Source: Coriobacteriaceae bacterium (GTDB taxonomy: Bacteria; Actinomycetota; Coriobacteriia; Coriobacteriales; Atopobiaceae). From it: a stretch of 64,000 nt of DNA. Below the pieces are notes generated by a model. It was not told the DNA's origin, did not search any database, and was given only the letters and a program-made list of their open reading frames with translations. Numbering within the stretch: position 1 is the first letter of the stretch; each line of letters starts with the position of its first letter. The DNA lies in NCBI GenBank assembly GCA_004557505.1, contig SFGZ01000004.1:1-64000 (forward strand). Direction: 5' to 3'. The position numbers were made by a program, and so were the translations under genes. Below, piece after piece: positions 16,787 through 26,124 of the stretch.

Positions 16787-19465
16787 TTGAAGGAGTACCT
16801 GCAGGAGTCTGCGCACGTCATCAAGGACGTTGCGTCTGACGGCACCTATGGCCTTGCCGCAAGCGAGGCCGCGTCGCGCCTCGAGAAGGGCGGCCCCAAC
16901 AAGCTCAGGGAGGCCGAGAAGGACCCGCTCTGGAAGCGCTTCTTCTCCCAGATGGCCGACCCGATGATCATCATGCTCATCGTTGCCGCGGCCATCTCGG
17001 CCCTCACAGGCCTGGCGCAGGGCGAGGCGGACTTCGCCGACGTGATCATCATCTGCTTCGTCGTCGTGGTGAACGCGGTTCTCGGGGTGGTCCAGGAGTC
17101 CAAGGCCGAGGAGGCCCTGGCGGCCCTTCAGGAGATGTCCGCCGCCCAGAGCAAGGTTGTGCGCGACGGCAAGGTCATCGCCGTCCCGTCCTCCGAGCTC
17201 GTCATCGGCGACCTTGTGATCCTCGAGGCGGGCGACTCTGTCCCGGCGGACTGCCGCATCATGGAGAGTGCCTCCATGAAGATAGAGGAGGCCGCCCTCA
17301 CCGGCGAGTCCGTGCCGGTCAACAAGGTTGCCACGGTTCTCGATGCGCCCGATGACGGCAAGGACGTCCCCCTCGGCGACCGCAAGAACATGTGCTACAT
17401 GGGCTCCACCGTGGTCTATGGCCGAGGCCGCGCCGTGGTGGTTGCCACTGGCATGGGCACCGAGATGGGCAAGATCGCCGACGCCCTCACGCGCGCCGGG
17501 GACGAGCAGACGCCGCTTCAGAAGAAGCTCGACGAGCTTTCCAAGACCCTCTCGGTCATCTGCATCGTGATCTGCGCCATGGTCTTTACGGTCACCTGGC
17601 TCAAGCACGGCATGGGCTTCTTCGGCAACATGCCGCTCGTGCTCAACACGCTCATGGTCGCCGTGTCGCTTGCCGTGGCCGCCATCCCCGAGGGGCTGGC
17701 CGCCGTCGTGACCATCGTGCTCTCCATCGGCGTCACTAAGATGAGCCAGCACAACGCCATCATCCGCAAGCTCTCCGCCGTCGAGACGCTTGGCTGCACG
17801 CAGGTCATCTGCTCGGACAAGACGGGCACCCTCACGCAGAACAAGATGACGGTCGTGCGCCACTTCACCGAGGATCAGGGCCGCCTCGTGCGCTGCATGG
17901 CGCTGTGCTCGGACGCCAAGTGGGACTCCGCTCACGACGACGCCGTGGGCGAGCCCACCGAGGCAGCCCTCGTGGCCGACGCCGCCAAGCTCGGCTTCAC
18001 CTCCGATGACCTCGACGCCGCCAACCCCCGCGTGGGGGAGGCGCCCTTCGATTCGGGCCGCAAGATGATGTCCGTGGTCAACAGGGCGCCTGACGGCACC
18101 TACATCCAGCACACCAAGGGAGGCCCCGACGTCGTTCTCGCCCGTTGCACCATGGTCCGCACCGCCAACGGCGACGTGCCCCTCACGGACGAGTGGCGCC
18201 AGCGCATCATGGAGGCCAACAAGGCCATGGCCGACGACGCCCTGCGCGTGATGGCGGCCGCCCGCGTGAGCTACGGCACGACGGCGCCCGCGGACTTCTC
18301 GCCCGAGGCGCTTGAGCACGACATGACCTTCCTCGGCCTCTGCGGCATGATCGACCCGGTCCGCCCCGAGGTCAAGCAGGCCGTGGTCGAGGCCCACTCC
18401 GCGGGCATGCGCGTTGTCATGATCACCGGCGACCACATCGACACCGCCGTGGCCATCGCCAAGGAGCTGGGCATCATCGTCGACCGCTCGCAGGCCATCA
18501 CCGGCGCCGAGCTCGACCGCATGTCCGACGAGGAGTTCGAGAGGGACATCTCCGCGTACGACGTATACGCCCGCGTCCAGCCCGAGCACAAGACCCGCAT
18601 CGTTGACACGTGGAAGAGGCTTGGCAAGGTGGTTGCCATGACCGGTGACGGCGTGAACGACGCCCCGTCCATCAAGCGCGCGGACATCGGCGTGGGCATG
18701 GGCATCACCGGCACCGACGTCACCAAGAACGTGGCCGACATGGTGCTTGCCGACGACAACTTCGCGACCATCATCAACGCCTGCGAAGAGGGCCGGCGCA
18801 TCTACGATAACATCAGGAAGTCGATCGCCTTCCTGCTCTCCTCCAACCTCGCCGAGGTCATCTCGGTCTTCGTGGCGTCGCTCATCGGCTTCACGATCCT
18901 CGAGCCCACGCACCTCCTGTGGATCAACCTCATCACGGACAGCTTCCCGGCGCTCGCCATGGCCATGGAGGAGGCCGAGCCCGACATCATGAAGCGCGAG
19001 CCCCGCAATGCCAGCGACGGTGTCTTCGCCAACGGCATGGGTCTTGACTGCCTCGTCCAAGGCGGCTGCATCGGCCTGCTCACGCTCGTCTCGTTCTTCA
19101 TCGGCCTCAACATCGAGGGCGTGCCCCTGGCGTCCGTGCTGTCCGGCGCCAACAAGGGCCTCGACGGCATAACCATGGCCTTCCTCACGCTCTCGATGGT
19201 CGAGATGTTCCACTCGTTCAACATGCGCAGCCGTCGCCAGTCCATCTTCAGGCTCCCCACCCAGAACAAGTGGCTGTGGCTCGCGTTTGCGGCCTCGCTC
19301 GTGCTCACCTTCGTGGTCATCGAGACCCCGCTCTCCCACATCTTTGGCTTTGCCGAGATCAGCGCCTACGAGTACGGCATCGCCATGCTGCTCGCGGCTG
19401 CCATCATCCCCATAGTGGAGGTCTACAAGGCCATCATGCGCGCGGTCGAGAAGGGCAGGGGCTAG
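16787..19465 (+). CDS. Calcium-type cation-transporting P-type ATPase
   Basis: An 892-residue P2-type pump, probably exporting Ca2+ at the cytoplasmic membrane. It has the N-terminal cation-ATPase domain, then actuator motif TGES (about residue 172), M4 IPEGLAAVVT, phosphorylation site DKTGTLT (about 345), hinge TGDGVNDAP (about 620) and M6 LLWINLITDSFPALAMA. The M6 N..D pattern and PEGL fit SERCA/PMR1-like calcium pumps rather than sodium or heavy-metal pumps. The start is a TTG at 16787 behind a strong AGGAGG. It runs into rsgA after five bases, so the two are likely cotranscribed. Confidence 0.93.
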   Translation: MKEYLQESAHVIKDVASDGTYGLAASEAASRLEKGGPNKLREAEKDPLWKRFFSQMADPMIIMLIVAAAISALTGLAQGEADFADVIIICFVVVVNAVLGVVQESKAEEALAALQEMSAAQSKVVRDGKVIAVPSSELVIGDLVILEAGDSVPADCRIMESASMKIEEAALTGESVPVNKVATVLDAPDDGKDVPLGDRKNMCYMGSTVVYGRGRAVVVATGMGTEMGKIADALTRAGDEQTPLQKKLDELSKTLSVICIVICAMVFTVTWLKHGMGFFGNMPLVLNTLMVAVSLAVAAIPEGLAAVVTIVLSIGVTKMSQHNAIIRKLSAVETLGCTQVICSDKTGTLTQNKMTVVRHFTEDQGRLVRCMALCSDAKWDSAHDDAVGEPTEAALVADAAKLGFTSDDLDAANPRVGEAPFDSGRKMMSVVNRAPDGTYIQHTKGGPDVVLARCTMVRTANGDVPLTDEWRQRIMEANKAMADDALRVMAAARVSYGTTAPADFSPEALEHDMTFLGLCGMIDPVRPEVKQAVVEAHSAGMRVVMITGDHIDTAVAIAKELGIIVDRSQAITGAELDRMSDEEFERDISAYDVYARVQPEHKTRIVDTWKRLGKVVAMTGDGVNDAPSIKRADIGVGMGITGTDVTKNVADMVLADDNFATIINACEEGRRIYDNIRKSIAFLLSSNLAEVISVFVASLIGFTILEPTHLLWINLITDSFPALAMAMEEAEPDIMKREPRNASDGVFANGMGLDCLVQGGCIGLLTLVSFFIGLNIEGVPLASVLSGANKGLDGITMAFLTLSMVEMFHSFNMRSRRQSIFRLPTQNKWLWLAFAASLVLTFVVIETPLSHIFGFAEISAYEYGIAMLLAAAIIPIVEVYKAIMRAVEKGRG

Positions 19466-19470
19466 CCTCC

Positions 19471-20670
19471 ATGGGCAAGCGCGCGCCAAAGAAGAGCTCG
19501 CAGAGGGGTTTGCGCAAGCGTGGCGTCCCAAGTGCCGGCGGGTCCCAGCAGGGCCTGCCGGCCCTCTCTTCCCTCGCTGACCTGCCCGCTTTCTCCGAGC
19601 TGACGCCCTCCGAGCGGCAGCGGAGCGCCTTTGGCGAGGCGGCCGTCTCGGCTGCGCGCGCCCTGGGCTGTGATGCGGGCGAGCTGTCGCTTGGGTGCGT
19701 GGTGCGCCTGGACCGAGGCTTCCCGGCCGTGGCAACAGCAGGCTCGCTCTTCCGCGCGGAGTTCTCGGCGCACCTCACCAAGGGCGATGACTCGCGCGTC
19801 GCCGTGGGGGATTGGGTTCTGGCCCGCGTGCCCGCCGGTCATGACATGGGTCTTATCCTGGAGATCCTCCCGCGCGAGAGCGACATTGCCCGCTGGAGGG
19901 GAGGCTCCCGCGGCGAGCGGCAGACGCTTGCCGCAAACGTGGACGCGGTCCTTGTCGTCCAGCAGCTGGGGGCCGCGCCGGTATCATGCGAGAAGATCGC
20001 GCGCTCCGCCGTCATCGCGCGTGACTGCGGTGCGGGGGTCGCCGTGGTCCTCACCAAGGCCGACCGCGCCTCGAGCGAGGCGTTGGCGGAGGACGTTGCC
20101 GCCGTGCGCGACGTCCTGGGCGAGGATTGCAGGCTCGTCATGACCTCCTCGGCGGGCGGGGCGGAGGCGGAGAGGGCCGAGAGGGACGCCGGCGCCCGGG
20201 GCGTTTCCTGGGGGCCGTCCGCCGTGCGCTCGCTCGTTCCCGCGGGGACCGTCGCCATCGTGCTGGGAGAGTCCGGCGCAGGCAAGTCCACGCTGCTCAA
20301 CGCCCTGCTCGGGCATGACGTGCTCAAGACCGGCGCCGTGCGCGGGTCGGATGACGCGGGGCGGCACACGACCGTTGCCAGGCGCATGGTCTCGGTGCCG
20401 GGCGGCGGGGTGATCGTGGACGAGCCGGGGCTGAGAAGCCTCCCCATCGTGGGTCACGAGCGCGGCCTTGCGGCGGTGTTTCCCGAGGTGGCAGACGCTG
20501 CCCGGGGATGCCGCTTCTGCGACTGCACGCACACCCACGAGCCGGGGTGCCAGGTGCGGGGGCTTCTCTCACAGGGCAGGATCTCCCGTCGTCGCTACGA
20601 TGCGTACGTGGCCCTCGCCGCCGAGATGCGCGAGAGCGCGCGGACGCTCGACCCCGACATCGTGCTGTAG
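19471..20670 (+). CDS. rsgA: Ribosome small-subunit-dependent GTPase A
   Basis: A 399-residue circularly permuted GTPase that assists late maturation of the 30S subunit. In order it has an OB-fold region (VAVGDWVLARV), the G4 motif LTKAD ahead of the P-loop GESGAGKST (around 265), the DEPGL switch, and the C-terminal zinc knuckle CRFCDCTHTHEPGC. About 90 N-terminal residues form a low-complexity basic and Ser-rich extension that is longer than usual. It starts 5 bases after the calcium ATPase gene. Confidence 0.93.
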   Translation: MGKRAPKKSSQRGLRKRGVPSAGGSQQGLPALSSLADLPAFSELTPSERQRSAFGEAAVSAARALGCDAGELSLGCVVRLDRGFPAVATAGSLFRAEFSAHLTKGDDSRVAVGDWVLARVPAGHDMGLILEILPRESDIARWRGGSRGERQTLAANVDAVLVVQQLGAAPVSCEKIARSAVIARDCGAGVAVVLTKADRASSEALAEDVAAVRDVLGEDCRLVMTSSAGGAEAERAERDAGARGVSWGPSAVRSLVPAGTVAIVLGESGAGKSTLLNALLGHDVLKTGAVRGSDDAGRHTTVARRMVSVPGGGVIVDEPGLRSLPIVGHERGLAAVFPEVADAARGCRFCDCTHTHEPGCQVRGLLSQGRISRRRYDAYVALAAEMRESARTLDPDIVL

Positions 20671-21027
20671 CCCGTATGGGTGCCCGACGGCGGCCGCGCG
20701 ACATCGCGGGCACGCAAAGAACGGCGCACTTTTGATGTGACCGGCCTCGAGGCGAGATCACAATTCATCCATATTTCGATATGAGCCTCCCGAGCTGCGT
20801 AGACGCGGCCTGTAGCCCATGGGCGCGGAGGCTTTGGCCCATGCGACCAATAACATGAGATCGACTTCGCGCACCACGGGATTCCATGGATAACAACAAC
20901 ATGTGACAGAAAGGTGCAAGAAGAGTGCCAGCAACCGGTCGCTCTTTCTTGGAAAGGCAGCGGGACCGGGCCCTCCCCATCGGACAATCTCCTCAGACCG
21001 CAACGCTCCGTGAGGGAGGGGGAGCCC
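20671..21027. other. Leader region upstream of the Tad operon
   Basis: No gene is supported in these 357 bases. AT-richer DNA around 20755-20785 and 20860-20925 suggests promoter sequence for the Tad operon, but no clear -35/-10 pair could be fixed. AGGGAGGGGGAG just before 21028 is the ribosome-binding site of the first gene. Confidence 0.45.
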
Positions 21028-21723
21028 ATGTCACGCCGCTTCAAGATCGTGCTATCTGCCGCGTTTGCCGTGCTTGCCATCGTGCTGTGCCTCGCGTACG
21101 GCGAGGGTGTGAGGGCAGAGGAAAAGACGCGACGCCAGGAGACGCTCACGCGCTATGGCGGTGAGGTGGTGGGCCTCGTGGTTGCCACGACCGGGCTTGA
21201 GGAGGGGCAGGTCGTGTCCCCGGGCGACGTCGCCAGGCGGGACTGGGTCTCTGACCTCGTGCCGGAGGGCGCCATCACGAACCTGGATGACGTTGTGGGC
21301 AAGAAGGTGACGGTGGCCGCCGCCTCTGGCGCCCCGCTCACGCAGCTCAACTTCAGGGAGACGGGCGCCGCTGTCGAGGTGCCCCCGGGCAGGATCGCCG
21401 TCTCTGTCCCCATGGCCGACAAGCTTGGCGTGGGCGAGGGCGTCGTCGCAGGTGACAGGCTTGTCGCCTACCGCGTGGCCGATGGTGCCGCCACGGTGCT
21501 GGCCAGGGAGGTCACGGTGCTCTCGGTTCCCGAGGGCGCGCGGGCGCTTGCCTCGGGAGCCCAGGCCATGACCGTCGCGCTCGTGCCGGAGGACGTGTCC
21601 GCCGTCCTGGCGGCATCCACCGAGGGGAGCCTGCGCTTTGGCCTGCCGGCCGACGACGTCGATGCCGTGGGTGTAGGCGCGCCCTCGGCGCCCACCAAGG
21701 TCGAGCAGGAGGTGAGCGAGTGA
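21028..21723 (+). CDS. SAF-domain, CpaB/RcpC-like pilus assembly protein
   Basis: A 231-residue membrane-anchored protein. It has an N-terminal hydrophobic segment (FKIVLSAAFAVLAIVLCLAYG), then a SAF-like domain (about 45-110, VVATTGLEEGQVVSPGDVAR) and an Ala/Val-rich C part. In Tad loci this position is taken by CpaB/RcpC, which supports pilus assembly outside the membrane. In a monoderm without a secretin it may stabilise the machine. It is the first gene of the Tad operon and its stop overlaps the tadZ start (TGATG). Start ATG 21028 chosen by the GGGGGAG. Confidence 0.75.
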   Translation: MSRRFKIVLSAAFAVLAIVLCLAYGEGVRAEEKTRRQETLTRYGGEVVGLVVATTGLEEGQVVSPGDVARRDWVSDLVPEGAITNLDDVVGKKVTVAAASGAPLTQLNFRETGAAVEVPPGRIAVSVPMADKLGVGEGVVAGDRLVAYRVADGAATVLAREVTVLSVPEGARALASGAQAMTVALVPEDVSAVLAASTEGSLRFGLPADDVDAVGVGAPSAPTKVEQEVSE

Positions 21724-22985
21724 TGGGACATGCGTGGAGCGTCCTGTGCCCAGAGGCGGAGCGCGCCGGGATGGTCGCGGCGCTGAAAACGATAGACTTC
21801 CGGGCAGAGTGCGAGTTCGCCCAGAACGCCGCAGAGCTGCGGCGGCGCATGGCGGAGTCCGCTCTCGGCGAGAGGTCCGCGCTCATCGGACTCACCACAA
21901 GCGGGGTCTCCGACGTTAACCTTGCCGCCGCCGTCGTGGCTGACGGCCATGCCGAGAAGGTCGTGCTCGCCCTGAGGTCGCCATCGGGGTCGCTGCGGTC
22001 TCGCGCCGCGCAGGCGGGTATCGACGATGTCATCGACCTGGACGGCGTATCCCCTGCGCCGCCTGCGGAGAAGGGCGTCGCGCCGGCTTCGGGGCTCCTG
22101 CCGGAATGTGACGGGGGTCGTATCTCGGCGGCCTCGGGGCCGGCGCCGGCGCTCAGTGGGGCGCGTGCGCCCATACTCTCGTTCTGCTCGGGGAGGGGAG
22201 GCGTGGGCAAGACGTCGGTCGTGGCGTGCTCCGCGGTGGCCGCCTCCTCCTGGGGCATGCGGGTGGAGGCAGTGGATCTGGACCTCTCGTGCGGGAACCT
22301 CTTCGCGATGCTGGGGATTGCGCGGGGGACGGACCTCTCTCGACTCTCGGCAGACGACCTTGGGGACAAGGGGCGGCTGGGGCGGCTTGGCGCGCCCTGC
22401 GGCGAGCGCATCCGGGTGTGGGGGCCCTGCGAGCGCCCCGAGACGTCCGAGCTTGCGTCGGCAGTCGTCCCCGGGCTGCTGGGCGCGCTTGCGTGCGACT
22501 CTGACCTTGTCCTTGTCGACACCTCTCCCACGTTTTCCGATGCCGTCGCGCTCGCCGTGCGCGAGAGCGACCGCGTGGTGCTTGTCCACGACAGGCGGCC
22601 CGGCTCGCTGGCGTCGCTCGCGCGCACGAGTGGCCTTGCGGTGCGCCTTGGCGTCGCGCGGACGCGCATCGCGCGCCTGGAGAACCGCATGGACGCGCGA
22701 GACAGGACGGACCCCTCGTTTGGCAGGGCGGAAGTGGGCCTCGAGGCGGCCCGCGCGTTCACGGCGTTTGATGGCGGCGACGAGGTTGCGGACTACCTGG
22801 GATACGGGGACGCCGCCGGTCTTCTGGAGGCTGGCTCTCCGTTCGCGGAGTCCGTCGCCGCATGCCTGGCGCAGCTCTTGAAGGAGCTGGGGGCTCTTCC
22901 CGAGGTCGAGGCGGCACAGCGCGCCGCCGAGGGGCCGGTCCGGCGGCGCAAGGGGCTCTTTGGACGCAGGAGGGAGGCGGTCTAG
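21723..22985 (+). CDS. tadZ: TadZ/CpaE-like pilus localisation ATPase
   Basis: A 420-residue MinD/ParA-superfamily protein. About 100 N-terminal residues form a receiver-like domain. A Pro/Ala linker precedes the ATPase domain with the P-loop SGRGGVGKTS (about 155-165), VDLDLSCGNL and LVLVDTSPTFSD. TadZ proteins place the Tad machine at a cell site, often a pole. Here the Walker A is close to the standard KGGVGKT form but lacks the leading Lys signature. Start and stop overlap the neighbours, so it is tightly coupled. Confidence 0.85.
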   Translation: MGHAWSVLCPEAERAGMVAALKTIDFRAECEFAQNAAELRRRMAESALGERSALIGLTTSGVSDVNLAAAVVADGHAEKVVLALRSPSGSLRSRAAQAGIDDVIDLDGVSPAPPAEKGVAPASGLLPECDGGRISAASGPAPALSGARAPILSFCSGRGGVGKTSVVACSAVAASSWGMRVEAVDLDLSCGNLFAMLGIARGTDLSRLSADDLGDKGRLGRLGAPCGERIRVWGPCERPETSELASAVVPGLLGALACDSDLVLVDTSPTFSDAVALAVRESDRVVLVHDRRPGSLASLARTSGLAVRLGVARTRIARLENRMDARDRTDPSFGRAEVGLEAARAFTAFDGGDEVADYLGYGDAAGLLEAGSPFAESVAACLAQLLKELGALPEVEAAQRAAEGPVRRRKGLFGRRREAV

Positions 22986-24311
22986 GTGTCCGTCCTCGAG
23001 ATGGTCCGCGAGGAGGAGGCGCGGCGGGGGGCTGCCGTCCCGGACGCGCGCGACCTGCGGCGTCACCGGCAGGACCTCAAGTCTGCCCTGGTGGAGAGGC
23101 TTGGGCTTGCCACCATCGCCTCCATGCTCTCTGCGGACGACGTCACCCAGGCGCGCTCGGCGCTTTCCGTGACCTGCAACGCCATCATCAACACCGGTGG
23201 CTACGAGGGGCTGTCGCAGGAGGAGGTGGCCAGCCTCGTGCGCCAGGTGACGGACGAGATCTGCGGGCTTGGCCCCATCCAGCCGCTCCTCGAGGACGAG
23301 GGCGTGTCCGAGATCATGATCAACGGCTGCGACGCGCTCTTCTACGAGCGGGGTGGCGAGGTCTTCTCGACGCCCGCCGTGTTCGACTCGCCCGAGCAGA
23401 TCATGATCGTGGTCGATCGCATCCTCGCGCCGCTGGGGCGCAGGCTCGATCGCAGCTGCCCCATCGTGAACGCGAGGCTTGCGAACGGCGACCGCGTGAA
23501 CGCCGTGGCTGACCCCGTCGCCATTGGCGGCCCAGTGGTTACCATCAGGCGCTTCTCCAACCGCATCACGTCGCTGGACACACTCGTCGGGCTGGGGTCG
23601 CTGCCCGCGTGGTACGCGCAGCTCCTGCGCTGGGCGGTGAGGACGCGCCGGGGGATTGCCGTGGCAGGCGGTACGGGATCGGGAAAGACCACGCTCCTCA
23701 ACGCCCTCTCCTGCGAGATAGACCCCGGCGAGAGGATCGTGACCATCGAGGACTCCGCAGAGCTGCGCTTCGACGCGCATCCAGACGTGGTGAGCCTCGA
23801 GGCCAGGGGCGCCTCCATCGAGGGGTCTGGCGAGGTCACCATCCGTGACTTGGTCAAGAACTCGCTGCGCATGCGGCCCGACCGGATCGTGGTCGGCGAG
23901 GTCCGTGGCGAGGAGTGCGTCGACATGCTCGCCGCCATGACAACGGGTCACGACGGGTCCATGACCACGCTACACGCCGGGACCGCCGAGGAGGCCGTGC
24001 TTCGCCTGGTGCTTATGGCGCGCTTTGGGATGGACCTTCCCGCCGACATCATCGAAGAGCAGATCGCCTCGGCGCTCGACCTCATCGTGATGTCGCGAAG
24101 GGCGCCGGACGGGGCGCGGTTCATCACCACGACCCACGAGGTGGGGTGGTCGGGCAAGGCAAGGGCGGTGGATCTTGTCGAGTGCGTCTCGTTTGACGTG
24201 GCCGGCGGGACCTGGGCGCTTGTCCACGAGCCGACATTCGTGGAGCGAGGGATCCGTGACGGAGTTCTCGACGAAGGCGAGGTGGAGCGATGGAGGTCTT
24301 CCTTCCGCTGA
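22986..24311 (+). CDS. tadA: TadA/CpaF pilus assembly ATPase
   Basis: A 441-residue type II/IV secretion ATPase that powers Flp pilus extension and possibly retraction. Its N-terminal domain (IIINGCDALFYERGG-like region, about 95-130) is followed by Walker A GGTGSGKTTLLNAL (about 228), the Asp box EDSAELRF, Walker B RIVVGEVRGEE and the His box MTTGHDGSMTTLHAG. It starts with GTG directly after the tadZ stop. The end overlaps tadB by 22 bases. Confidence 0.95.
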   Translation: MSVLEMVREEEARRGAAVPDARDLRRHRQDLKSALVERLGLATIASMLSADDVTQARSALSVTCNAIINTGGYEGLSQEEVASLVRQVTDEICGLGPIQPLLEDEGVSEIMINGCDALFYERGGEVFSTPAVFDSPEQIMIVVDRILAPLGRRLDRSCPIVNARLANGDRVNAVADPVAIGGPVVTIRRFSNRITSLDTLVGLGSLPAWYAQLLRWAVRTRRGIAVAGGTGSGKTTLLNALSCEIDPGERIVTIEDSAELRFDAHPDVVSLEARGASIEGSGEVTIRDLVKNSLRMRPDRIVVGEVRGEECVDMLAAMTTGHDGSMTTLHAGTAEEAVLRLVLMARFGMDLPADIIEEQIASALDLIVMSRRAPDGARFITTTHEVGWSGKARAVDLVECVSFDVAGGTWALVHEPTFVERGIRDGVLDEGEVERWRSSFR

Positions 24312-25231
24312 TGGCGGCCGCGTGTTCGTTTGCGGCGGCGCGCGTGCTCGTCGCGAGCGGGGAGCGGGGCGCAATGACCCTGGCGTCGCGGGCGCTGCGC
24401 TCGTGCGAGCGCTGGGCCGCCCGGCGCCTCGAGTCCCTGGGGCGCAGCGGGGTGGTCGCCGCGCTTCTCGAAAGCGGGGACTGGCGGCAGGCGTCCGACG
24501 CCCTCGCCTCGCTGCCGCATGAGGGCAGGCCGGCCCTGCGCAGGGAGACCGCCTGCGCCGCGCTGCTCGCCGCCGGCACGGGGATCGTCTGCGTGGGAGG
24601 GCTTCTCTTCCTGTCGCCCGTCTCGGCGCTCGCCCTTGCCGCCTCGGAAAGGGCCGCGCTCGCCGCGTGGCGCTCCTCGCGCGGCCGCCGCCGCAAGCGG
24701 GAGGTATCCCAGGAGATGCCTGGTGTGTTCCGAACCCTCTCCGTGGCGCTTGGGGCAGGCCAGACCCTTGCCCAGGCAATCGAGTACGTGGGAACCCACG
24801 GTCGCGGTCCGGTCTCGGCGGGCTTTGCGTCCGCGTCGCTCGGGCTGCGCTGCGGCGCCTCCACCGAGGAGGTGCTCGAGTCGCTCTCTCGCAAGCTCGA
24901 GGCACCGGGGATGGGGCTTCTCACCACGGCGCTCGTGATCTCGCACAGGACGGGAAGCCCGCTGCGCGACCTACTCTCGCGCTCGGCGGCGCTCGTCGAG
25001 CGCCAGGGCGAGCTCGAGCGCGAGCTTGCGGTGAAGACCGCCCAGGTGAGGCTTTCTGCCCGCATCGTGTGCAGTCTGCCGTTCCTTATGGTCACGCTGC
25101 TCGCCGTCATCTCCCCGGACTTCCAGCGGGGCCTCATCTCGCCCGTTGGCCTGGGCTGCGTTGCCCTGGCGGCCGCGCTTGACGCGCTTGCCGTCCTCGC
25201 GATCCGGAGGCTCATGAGGTCGGTGCTCTGA
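24290..25231 (+). CDS. tadB: TadB-like inner-membrane platform protein (T2SS F family)
   Basis: A 313-residue membrane protein with N-terminal segments, a T2SSF domain (about 145-270, MPGVFRTLSVALGAGQTLAQ) and C-terminal hydrophobic pairs. Together with the next gene it forms the platform that TadA drives. It overlaps tadA by 22 bases and its stop shares a base with the tadC start (TGATGG), as expected for a compact operon. Confidence 0.88.
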   Translation: MEVFLPLMAAACSFAAARVLVASGERGAMTLASRALRSCERWAARRLESLGRSGVVAALLESGDWRQASDALASLPHEGRPALRRETACAALLAAGTGIVCVGGLLFLSPVSALALAASERAALAAWRSSRGRRRKREVSQEMPGVFRTLSVALGAGQTLAQAIEYVGTHGRGPVSAGFASASLGLRCGASTEEVLESLSRKLEAPGMGLLTTALVISHRTGSPLRDLLSRSAALVERQGELERELAVKTAQVRLSARIVCSLPFLMVTLLAVISPDFQRGLISPVGLGCVALAAALDALAVLAIRRLMRSVL

Positions 25232-25887
25232 TGGATGGCCTGGCGCTCGTTTTGGCAAGCGCGCTGTGCGCCGTCATCGCCGGGCTCCTGTGGATGGTCG
25301 GCGGAGACGGAGGCCCAGCGCGGCACGTGGTGCCCGGGCATGGCCTCGATCTGGTCGCCGCCGATGCGTGCGCGGGGCTTCGCTCCATACCGGCCGTGCG
25401 CCAGGCCAGGGAGCGAGGCAGGCTCGCGCGTAGGAGGTCAGCCTGCCTGCGCGAGATGCCCTCGCTGATCGACGTCCTCACGCTGGGGCTCTCCGCTGGC
25501 CTCTCGTTCGACGCCTCGCTCTCGCTGTACTGCGACCGTTACCAGACGGAGCTTTCGAGGGCGTTTGCGGAGGCAATGCTCAGCTGGAGGATGGGCGTGA
25601 GGAGCAGGGAGGAGGCGCTCGAGGACATGGCTCGCGAACTGGGGGTTGGCGCGCTCGTGCGCTTCGCGACGGTGGTGGGTGAGTCGCTTGCCTTTGGGTC
25701 ACCGCTTGCGCTGGCGCTCGAGGCTCAGGCGACGGCCATCCGCGACGAGCAGCGCGCGCAGGTGGAGGAGGAGATCGAGAAGGCGCCGGTCAAGATGCTC
25801 GTGCCCCTGGGGGTCCTCGTCGTGCCGGCGATGCTTCTCGCGATCTTGGGGCCGCTTCTCGCGTCGGTGGCCTCGTCTGGAAGGTAG
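25231..25887 (+). CDS. tadC: TadC-like inner-membrane platform protein (T2SS F family)
   Basis: A 218-residue partner of TadB. After an N-terminal hydrophobic segment it has the core MPSLIDVLTLGLSAGLSFDA and a final membrane segment (KMLVPLGVLVVPAMLLAILG). The length is a little short compared with about 280-320 residues in proteobacterial TadC. It precedes the pilin gene by 39 bases, the largest gap in this part of the operon, perhaps allowing separate pilin translation from a good GGAAGGAG site. Confidence 0.86.
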   Translation: MDGLALVLASALCAVIAGLLWMVGGDGGPARHVVPGHGLDLVAADACAGLRSIPAVRQARERGRLARRRSACLREMPSLIDVLTLGLSAGLSFDASLSLYCDRYQTELSRAFAEAMLSWRMGVRSREEALEDMARELGVGALVRFATVVGESLAFGSPLALALEAQATAIRDEQRAQVEEEIEKAPVKMLVPLGVLVVPAMLLAILGPLLASVASSGR

Positions 25888-25926
25888 TCAAGGGCTTTCG
25901 AGGAAGCTTGGAGGAAGGAGCGTCAC

Positions 25927-26124
25927 ATGACATGGATGGGCGTCGTTCAGGAAGTGCGCAGGGCGGCCACAGACGTGCTCCGCGACGAGCGGGGGCAGGG
26001 CACCACGGAGTACGCGATTCTCGTAGGGGTGCTGGTGGTCATTGCCATCGTGTCGATCGTTGCGTTTCGGGAGCGCGTCTCGCAGCTGTGGGAGGCCATA
26101 GCAAACGGCATCAACTCCCTGTGA
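25927..26124 (+). CDS. flp: Flp-type major pilin
   Basis: A 65-residue type IVb prepilin. The basic leader ends before GQGTTEYAILVG, with the Glu (E+5) of the mature N terminus, followed by a hydrophobic helix (VVIAIVSIVAF) and a short tail. After cleavage at G/QGTTEY the subunit would polymerise into Flp pili. The prepilin peptidase (TadV) is not in this window. Its start has GGAAGGAG upstream. The stop overlaps the next start in a GTGA. Confidence 0.93.
   Translation: MTWMGVVQEVRRAATDVLRDERGQGTTEYAILVGVLVVIAIVSIVAFRERVSQLWEAIANGINSL

Noticed and set aside
16406..19735. An open frame of 1109 codons on the minus strand
   Set aside because: It lies opposite the calcium ATPase gene and parts of its neighbours, has His/Asp/Arg-rich composition typical of reversed GC-rich codons and no recognisable motif.
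21468..23951. An 827-codon minus-strand frame across the Tad genes
   Set aside because: It covers tadZ and tadA in reverse; no motif and typical shadow composition.
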